A stretch of 64,000 bases of DNA, from the NCBI GenBank assembly GCA_029531795.1, contig JAPEIS010000011.1, positions 2,046,001 to 2,110,000 on the forward strand, written 5' to 3'. Positions within the stretch are counted from its first letter, which is position 1. The number at the start of each line of letters is the position of its first letter. Both the position numbers and the translations under genes were made by a program. The stretch comes from Sclerotinia nivalis (lineage: Eukaryota > Ascomycota > Leotiomycetes > Helotiales > Sclerotiniaceae). Below are positions 57,616 through 64,000 of this stretch, one piece after another. Under the pieces are notes generated by a model. That model made no database searches and was not told the origin of the DNA. It saw nothing but the letters and a program-made list of their open reading frames with translations.

Positions 57616-58466
57616 TATAATATAAGTAGAACAAAATCAATCAAACATCGATAGAACAATAACAGACAATATTATCAGGTTTGCTCGATTGTTTGTTTCT
57701 TCAACGAAAAATAAACCTCGAATTATAACAACAAACAAGTATAATATATATAGAACTTTCGTTTGATAACGATTTATACCAAACAGACTTCATTTCCTGA
57801 ACTCGAAGAATCGGGAGAGGATAGACTGTATAATAACATAGTATATAATTGAATCTAGACAAAGGATGGAATAAAGAATAACAGAGCAAGACTGATAAGA
57901 CTAGCTCTAGCTTATACAGAACGATTATCTGGGAACAGACAATCTTTCATACAGTAATCGGCAAACCCATAACGGAAGTATTTCTTTTGTTTGCATCTAT
58001 TAATACGTTTTTGGGAATTAAGATCTATTGGATCTCCAGTAGGTATAATCATAATAGAAACAACAAATCAGATAATAGAATTCGAGAACAAAGCAAAAGT
58101 ATAATTAATAGGATTCAGGTTTTGAATAATAGTGCGGGGTGGCAGAACGATTGGGTTACAATCAAAACCAATCGGTCCTATCAGATACAAACAACAATTC
58201 TCCAATATCTATACGAAAACAGTGAATACATCAGCACTATCCGTAAAAGGCTCGGCAATAACAATCTAATTCTTCAATTTATTCAATAGAGCTTGTTCTA
58301 ATAGAATAACCAAAATACTATTATCGTCAGCCATCCCGACTTCCAATACTAGTCTTTGAAACTCAATATAGAAAACATAGAACAATTGGTTCCTTTATCT
58401 CAAATTGATCAAGAGTTTCCGGACCTCGGTCCGTTTATTCTGGTTTCCATAAGCTCTTTCCAGTAT

Positions 58467-58835
58467 TTACAATAGATCTTTATAATCGACAAGTTTAACA
58501 AATTGTCCTTTGATATTATACAATCGAATTTGTACAGCAACGGATCCAATTAATCTTCCAATTATATAAATCAGACAAGAATGCAAGGAAATGAAACAAT
58601 CGGAATTGGCATACATTTTATTCTGTATTTGATCGACAAATCGATCAAGATCGATTTTCGTTCCATCAAACGATACAGGATCAGATACCTTCTCATTCAA
58701 TTGAGGTTTCGATAGAACAAAAGCAGTAGTTGGGATTGTAACAGAAATCAAAGGCGAGGAATCGGTCTGATCGGTAGGGATTGAAACAGGCAGGACAATA
58801 AGAATAGAATGGAATTGAATTAGATGGATAATCAA
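58467..58835 (-). pseudogene. Gypsy Gag remnant
   Basis: DPVSFDGTKIDLDRFVDQIQ resembles the D-P-P-x-FDG-x-R-x-xLxxFLxQ opening of Gag in Boty-type elements. Frames beyond it are broken. Confidence 0.65.
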
Positions 58836-59098
58836 TCTATTGTTCTCCTCTCTTTATCATATAAATACAGTTTTCTCGATTTGCAAATCGAAAGTAAGCT
58901 TTTGAATTGCAGATTGCAGATCGATCACTTCTGTTTCCATTCTTATACTGAATTCGTAAAGGGAGGTAAAATAACGATACCAGATCGCAATATCACTGAT
59001 TACAACAATAGCGAATTCTTCAGAGGAGCTAAGCTGGCTAGACAAATACAAACAGAACGATATTGTAGAAGTATTGGTACAAATAGAAGGGAGCTATA

Positions 59099-59338
59099 TA
59101 GTATCACAGAAACAACAAATAGGATAACAGAAATCACTTTTATTGATAAGATATAACTCGAAGAACTACATTTCTACAAAAGGAACATTTCCTTTAAATA
59201 TATTTATATATGCTAGGGTTCCGAGCCCTAGCGCTCTTACAGGGTACGATTACCGAGCGTGCCCCGCTCGGTGCTGGATCGGACAGGTGGAGCCTACTAA
59301 AGGGGCCGGTCCAGTGGCCCGGCCCTGACCCCGTGACA
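59099..59338 (-). repeat. Gypsy 5' LTR (240 bp)
   Basis: Same length as 53542-53781. The outer right half is GC-rich and apparently unmutated (GGTGCTGGATCGGACAGGTG), the inner left half is G-to-A altered (TAGTATCACAGAAACAACAA against TGGTATCATGGAGGCAGCAG). Confidence 0.85.
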
Positions 59339-59584
59339 ATTGGCGGGTAATGAACAAGTCTTTTTGAATACTTTTGTATATCCTTTTCAAATACTCCTGA
59401 TTTTTCTGTAGATCAATCTTTCTTATAGATCTTCCTGGTTTATTTTGAAATATATCTTTTCGGTTTTCGTTAAGAACAAGTTATATTGTGAGAGAATCAC
59501 TATATCTCTCTCAAATGCTATCAGGCAACCATAGCCCAGAGAAGAAGATGATCGTGAAGATCATGATCGATCATTAATTCATGG
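59339..59584. other. AT-rich spacer
   Basis: Between the Gypsy LTR and the third SINE-like copy. No ORF or recognised repeat. Confidence 0.4.
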
Positions 59585-59598
59585 ATGTATACATCTAT

Positions 59599-59808
59599 TG
59601 ATTGATTGATTAAATTAACGTCTACACTGAGTCTAAGACTATCTAAAACAGCTAGAGGCTCTTACGAACTCTTAACAAATAACATAATGAAGGTAAACCG
59701 GTTTATAGGCCTGGCTAAATATATAAGTTGAACGATTGAGATGGACTCGATCTTCTGAATTGGATAGGGGAAGTGAAAACTAATCCTAGGGAATGGATCC
59801 CGCCCTAT
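59599..59808 (-). mobile_element. Short retroelement (SINE-like) with AATC-type tail, copy 3
   Basis: 210 bp flanked by the perfect 14-bp duplication GATGTATACATCTA (59585-59598 and 59809-59822). Minus strand: AGGGCGGGATCCATTCCC, ATTAGTTTTCACTT, stem-loop GAGTTC..GAGCC, CTCAGTGTAGACGTTAAT, then ATCA repeats. Starts within a few bases of the same 5' point as copy 2. Confidence 0.85.
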
Positions 59809-59822
59809 GATGTATACATCTA

Positions 59823-60434
59823 GTCTTGTCCGTATCTGACTAGAAATTCCATATATAGTCCACCCCAGCATTACGCTAGTTCAATTGACATCGTCTGCAT
59901 TCTGAAAACATGAATCCCAACAGTGTCTAACTTTGCCCAGGCATGAATGCTTTATATAAGTTCCCTATGAATTTATTTGTAAAGAAGTGAAAAGGGATAA
60001 ATATTAGAAATATCATCTTAAACCGATTTTCTCGGTGTATTTGTATCAAGCACAGTGTTAAGCTGTATGTTCTAATCGTTTCTTCTATCTAGAGCTCAGC
60101 TCAACAAATCTTTATCTTCCATAACACAGGATTTTCTATATCCAAATCCAAAATTTTGGCTTTGACCATTGTAGGGTTCTTTACGTGGTAAGTCTCATAC
60201 AGGGGCCTAAATTGGCTCACCTAGTTGGAGAGATTCTGTCCTAGATAGTGCTATTGGATCAAGTTTTCCTGTTTGTGCTACTGAATGTGATCACCTACCT
60301 TTGCTCAAACTCTCCTATATGTTTTAAGCGAATGCAGTCACCCAACGCCCCCTCACACCTAAGTAATGAAGATTCAAAGTTTGTACCCTTTAGGATTTGA
60401 TAATTTGAAAGATCTTGTAAATTTCTATTCAAAT
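59823..60434. other. Spacer
   Basis: No gene supported. Short ORF 60295-60498 crosses into the 146-bp element and is an artefact. Confidence 0.4.
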
Positions 60435-60580
60435 TGTCACGGGTTCGTAACCCGTTCCTAGCTAGTCTGCATGGCTGCCTAAGGCACCCATCCCCCATAT
60501 AGTCGGCGCTCTTCCTAGCACCTTCTTCCTTCTTCGTAGAATATCATCATATCTTAAAGCACCCTACCACCACCGTGATA
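60435..60580 (-). mobile_element. 146-bp TG..CA element, copy 2
   Basis: Plus strand runs TGTCACGGGTTCG..CACCGTGATA, flanked by perfect CAAAT duplications (60430-60434, 60581-60585). About 97% identical to the reverse complement of 15235-15380 and the same length. Likely solo LTR or tiny terminal-repeat element. Confidence 0.78.
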
Positions 60581-62042
60581 CAAATTAATGCAAATATTTA
60601 TTTGTTATATTGAAGATGTTGATTTCGATGACTAATATGATTTAATTGAATCCCACTAATGCGTAGATTATTTTCGGATTTTCAAGGTAGTGATATTGAA
60701 TACATTGATATCGACGAACTATCAACGAATTGAGTCATCTCGAGTTTCTATTATCACTAGTTTTTTGTCCGCTAGGTTTCCAAGTAATCAAGGAAGCTTA
60801 AGATATACTACTAATCAAGTACAGGAGGCACAAGTGTCATTGTCTACCCCAAGGCGGATATCTGTGGTGTGAAACCGAAGAGGCAGACCTTGCTTCTCGT
60901 TCTTTTTGTTTGAGTAGGAAATGTTGAGGTGGAAAGAATTATATTTTGCAATAGACTTTTTTGACGTTGTCAAGAATTCTCTTTTCTAACCATGATTCAG
61001 GAATCGCTATGCTCGCTATAGGGAACCTGAAGGATCGGAAAAAGTGGAGAAGGAGGGGTGGAGGCGGAGAGAGAATATCAATGAGACATCATATGGGCTT
61101 TTTGTAACCTGGAACATTATCAACAGCAGCATGAGATTCACACCTACATTTAGGCTCGCTAGGCCCAGCGCATCTGTCACCAAGGCTCCATTTTACAGCT
61201 AAAACCAATTCCTCGTTGGGACTACTAAACCTTCCATCTATTCCCGTAAATGCCTGCAAACCATCTGGTTGGTCGAAATTAGGTCAGAGATTGATAGCGT
61301 CGAGAACAATAGGAGAGATTTAGATCTTGAATTCTTCCACTGTAGAAGTTTCTCTATTTCCTCCAGCGAATGCAATATTTCCTCAAGAATGGCGGTTTGT
61401 GAAACTTGGACTGTGATGGTAGTTTCAGCGGTATTGTGAGAAAGTTGGGTTATTAAAGCCAAATACGTAGCTAATTCATAGTCAATAGGTCATATAATCC
61501 TTCGTAATTAGATATAAGGAAAGGGCTTCGCTCTCCTCTTCTTGAATAATCAATCGTTTTTCATTAGTCTTTCTGCATACCTATTGTATACAATCCAAAC
61601 TCATTATTAATTCTATTAGTTATACTACTTGAAGCCTCTACAATGTAATCTAATCAGTTCTTATTCCCATTTCCCCCTCGCAGCGTGCAATCGGGACGCA
61701 CGTATCTCGACCTACCTCTTTCACAGTATGTCTGTGTAGCCTCATAGCGATCATTTCTCTGCAGCATCGACAGGTGACGATATTGAGGCAAAATCAATGT
61801 TATTTTACTGCTAGTTTCGATGTATTGACTTGTACTGTAGAGGTTTAGGATAAATGGAACTTTAAGTTATTTAGCTTTTGGGCAAGTATGTCTGAATTGG
61901 AGACAACTTACTTTCGACGGGATATTAGTTTCTTTCTGTTGAAAGTGATTCTCGTTTCTGAACGATTTAACTTTAGCTTTGCCGCAGTATGAGTTTAGTG
62001 CAATAAGTACACATCCGTTACACCGCCGTATAAACTCACCAG
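60581..62042. other. AT-rich region with possible gene relics
   Basis: Low-quality ORFs only. Minus strand 61238-61462 has a helix-like reading (QTAILEEILHSLEEIEKLLQ) that could be part of a decayed gene. No family recognised. Confidence 0.35.
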
Positions 62043-62281
62043 CAAGAACTAACACTAAACCCCTTTAAGAAGAGAATCGACAATGGGTTGGGTTCGGAAT
62101 CTTTTTGAATTCCGATGTTGTTTCAATCTCATATTGGAATATCCAATATTCTGATATCAATTGACCTTTATGAAACCCCTAGAATCTCAGATTTTTCATA
62201 ACTTTTTATCGGAATTGGAAAATTCCGAGCTCCCGACGCATTGTCGATCTTGTCCTTAAAAGGGTTTAGTGTGAGTTCTTG
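62043..62281. mobile_element. Fold-back element (MITE), 239 bp
   Basis: Two arms of about 75 bp are inverted copies: CAAGAACTAACACTAAACCC on the left against CAAGAACTCACACTAAACCC (reverse complement) on the right, continuing through ATCGACAATG and a shared inner palindrome around GGAATT..AATTCCGAT. Arms make up most of the element. Non-coding. Target duplication unclear. Confidence 0.75.
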
Positions 62282-63177
62282 TTAGTCAGTCAGCTCATAC
62301 GGCAATACCACATTCCATCCATACCTCGAAGGAACGGCTATTGTATTTGTATAATATGACCGCTTATTCATAAAGGAGCCGGATGATGTCATATCCGAAC
62401 TCGTTAACCGAGAAGCTGCTCCATATTTAATTCTGTGAGCTGGCGGCCACCACACATATAACTTTCACCGATTATTAATCAAAGAGCTCCAATTTTTCTA
62501 TCCTTTGCTAAATTGAAGAAATGATTATTAATCGTTGAAAGTAAAATGAAAAGATTTCTATAAACAACAATGAGATCAATTGATTTAATGTAGTTTTAAT
62601 TTATCTCTGTTATTTTAGTACTATATAATACAAACTAGAATATATAAGATTGTTAAAATTTTGCTCTATATTACAATTATATAATTCCAAAAAGCCCAAG
62701 CCTGTCTGAAATGAATGCCAAAGTTGGCTTGCATCATTATTGGTAGGCCTCTAAAATTATCGAATTGTATACCTATCTAGTTAATATAAAAAGCTGTTGG
62801 GATGTCTGCGTCTGCATGGCACGCGCCATCGACAGGAGTGACGGACGACAATACCCTCCGGTATCACTCCACCATTGCAGATTTTGTATTTTGCATTGTC
62901 TACTCTTCAATCGTTTGAAAGCTGTTCGTCAACATAGAATAATCTTGCATTAACAAAATCTAATTCGTCAATCGGCAATGTTGAATTCAAAAATGTAACG
63001 GACGCTCGGTGCGGAGATACAAATTTCAACGGGGAGCGGATTTTTACTGGGTACCGCATTGCCTGGGCCAAAATCCTAGGGGTTGAAACCGATATATCAG
63101 TGGCATACATAAGTCGACGATGTTCCGACTCTCAAAACGATTATTATTCAAGCAACTCGAGCTCCAGTGATTCAAAA
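62282..63177. other. Intergenic upstream of P450
   Basis: AT-rich 62450-62680, then more balanced. The P450 frame is open upstream to 63100 but without ATG. No other gene. Confidence 0.45.
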
Positions 63178-64000
63178 ATGTATTTCATCGGTATCGCTGT
63201 AGCAGCGGCCGCTGTATCCCTATTATATTTTCTCGCTTATTGCATTTATAACGTCTTTTTTCATCCATTGAAATCATTCCCAGGACCGAAACTATGGGCA
63301 GCTTCTAGAATTCCTTTGACTTACTTCAAGTTGAGGGGTGATCTTTCATACAAGATTAAAGAGCTTCATGATCAATATGGTGATGCAGTCAGAGTTGCTC
63401 CCAACTTTCTAGAATTCCGTTCATCTACAGCCTGGGAAGATATTTATGGTTTTTCTAAAGGTGACCACAAGAGGAACTTTCCCAAGGATCTGAATGAACG
63501 AGGTACTTCTCCAGATGAACCAACAAATATGTGAGTCATCCACCTCATTGAAAACTAGATTTTGAAGTACTGAGTTTTTGTAATTGAAAGATTTACGGCA
63601 GTGGGAGACCATCATCGAAGATTACGTCGTCTTCAATCGCACGTTTTTTCCGAAAAAGCCCTCGCATCTCAAGAACCTCTCATCCAAGATTATGTCCGAC
63701 ACTTCCTTTCTGGACTCGTCAAATTCTCTTCTCTCACCTCGGATAATAGCATTAATATTGGTCAATGGTATAACTATACCACCTTTGATTTAATCGGCGA
63801 TCTCTCATTTGGAGAACCTTTCGATTGTGTCAAAACTGGACAAATGCACCCATGGGTCGAGCTAATTTTCAATCTTTTTGGAGCTATGGTTCTGATTAAT
63901 GAGGCAAGACATTACCCATTTATCGGAGCTATTGTGACTTTCCTCATTCCAAAAGGTGCGAGAGATAGATTTCAACAGCACAAAAAATTCGCGAGGGAAA
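63178..64000 (+). CDS. Cytochrome P450 monooxygenase, N-terminal part
   Basis: Exons 63178-63530 and 63591-64000, running off the window. The 60-bp intron rejoins DEPTN|IFTAVGDHHRRLR. The N-terminus is a membrane anchor (IAVAAAAVSLLYFLAYCIYNVF), followed by the proline hinge HPLKSFPGPKLWA. YGDAVRVAPNFLEF, then HHRRLRRLQSHVFSEKALASQ is the helix C region (haem propionate contact), and WYNYTTFDLIGDLSFGEPF is typical of fungal CYP families of isotrichodermin-15-hydroxylase type. The haem-binding Cys and ExxR lie beyond the window. ER membrane; substrate unknown, often secondary metabolites. ATG 63178 is the first in frame; upstream reading uses GTG. Confidence 0.9.

Larger units (their letters stand above)
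53542..59338 (-). mobile_element. Gypsy/Ty3 LTR retrotransposon with chromodomain, Boty-like, RIP-degraded
   Basis: 5.8-kb element on the minus strand bounded by two 240-bp LTRs. Internal order from right to left: Gag, protease, RT, RNase H, integrase, chromodomain, polypurine tract, 3' LTR, which is the chromovirus order. All domains contain stops or altered catalytic residues. The RIP damage covers the interior, fading at the outer LTR edges. No matching target duplication was found (TGCAT on the left, ATTGG on the right), which suggests recombination or loss. A fungal transposon with no expected activity. Confidence 0.88.

Noticed and set aside
60435..60470. tRNA-like GGGTTCGTAACCC in the 146-bp element
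   Set aside because: Resembles a T-arm, but no acceptor, D-arm or anticodon arm can be placed; the element has TG/CA ends and a 5-bp duplication.

Overview
The window looks like nuclear DNA of a filamentous ascomycete. Genes are split by short GT-AG introns of about 50-110 bp. Compact GC-balanced gene blocks alternate with AT-rich blocks of transposon remains showing dense C-to-T / G-to-A decay typical of repeat-induced point mutation (RIP). The gene set and a Boty-like chromodomain Gypsy element suggest Leotiomycetes, probably Sclerotiniaceae (Botrytis/Sclerotinia-like). That placement is inference; no marker gene was compared.

Layout. 1-9.1 kb: a decayed EthD-domain gene, eIF3 subunit d, a short-chain dehydrogenase, a small PPPY membrane protein, and a larger flavoprotein (prenylcysteine-oxidase-like) that shares the same PPPY plus membrane-segment N-terminus. 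9.1-16.1 kb: an AT-rich block with a RIP-degraded Tad-like LINE (ORF1 zinc knuckle, endonuclease, RT, RNase H, poly(A)), a cluster of three GC hairpins, an LTR remnant and a 146-bp TG..CA element with a 5-bp target duplication. 16.1-22.5 kb: three broken genes (GNAT acetyltransferase, Zn2Cys6 regulator, MFS transporter), the last split by a 1.1-kb retroinsertion. 22.7-51 kb: a gene-rich block with an MFS transporter, a CoA-binding protein, a frameshifted MFS transporter, a SAM methyltransferase, myosin light chain, a STEEP1-like protein, an M3 oligopeptidase, four lineage-specific proteins and an HD-domain nucleotidase. 51-63 kb: dense microsatellites, small retroelements, LTR remnants, a complete but dead Gypsy element (240-bp LTRs) and a fold-back MITE. 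The window ends inside a cytochrome P450 gene.

The most notable signal is a set of short retroelement copies. Three copies (20.6, 46.1 and 59.6 kb) share the same 3' end, a tandem AATC-type tail and 13-14 bp target duplications. A different 259-bp element at 52.3 kb carries an ATC tail, a 15-bp target duplication and an empty-site sequence nearby. Both families share the 3' motif GGACGTTAAAT just before the tail, suggesting they are mobilised by related reverse transcription machinery.

The housekeeping genes are independent functions and form no pathway. The GNAT / Zn2Cys6 / MFS trio looks like the relic of a small accessory cluster. All exon boundaries were read by eye from splice consensus and protein continuity.
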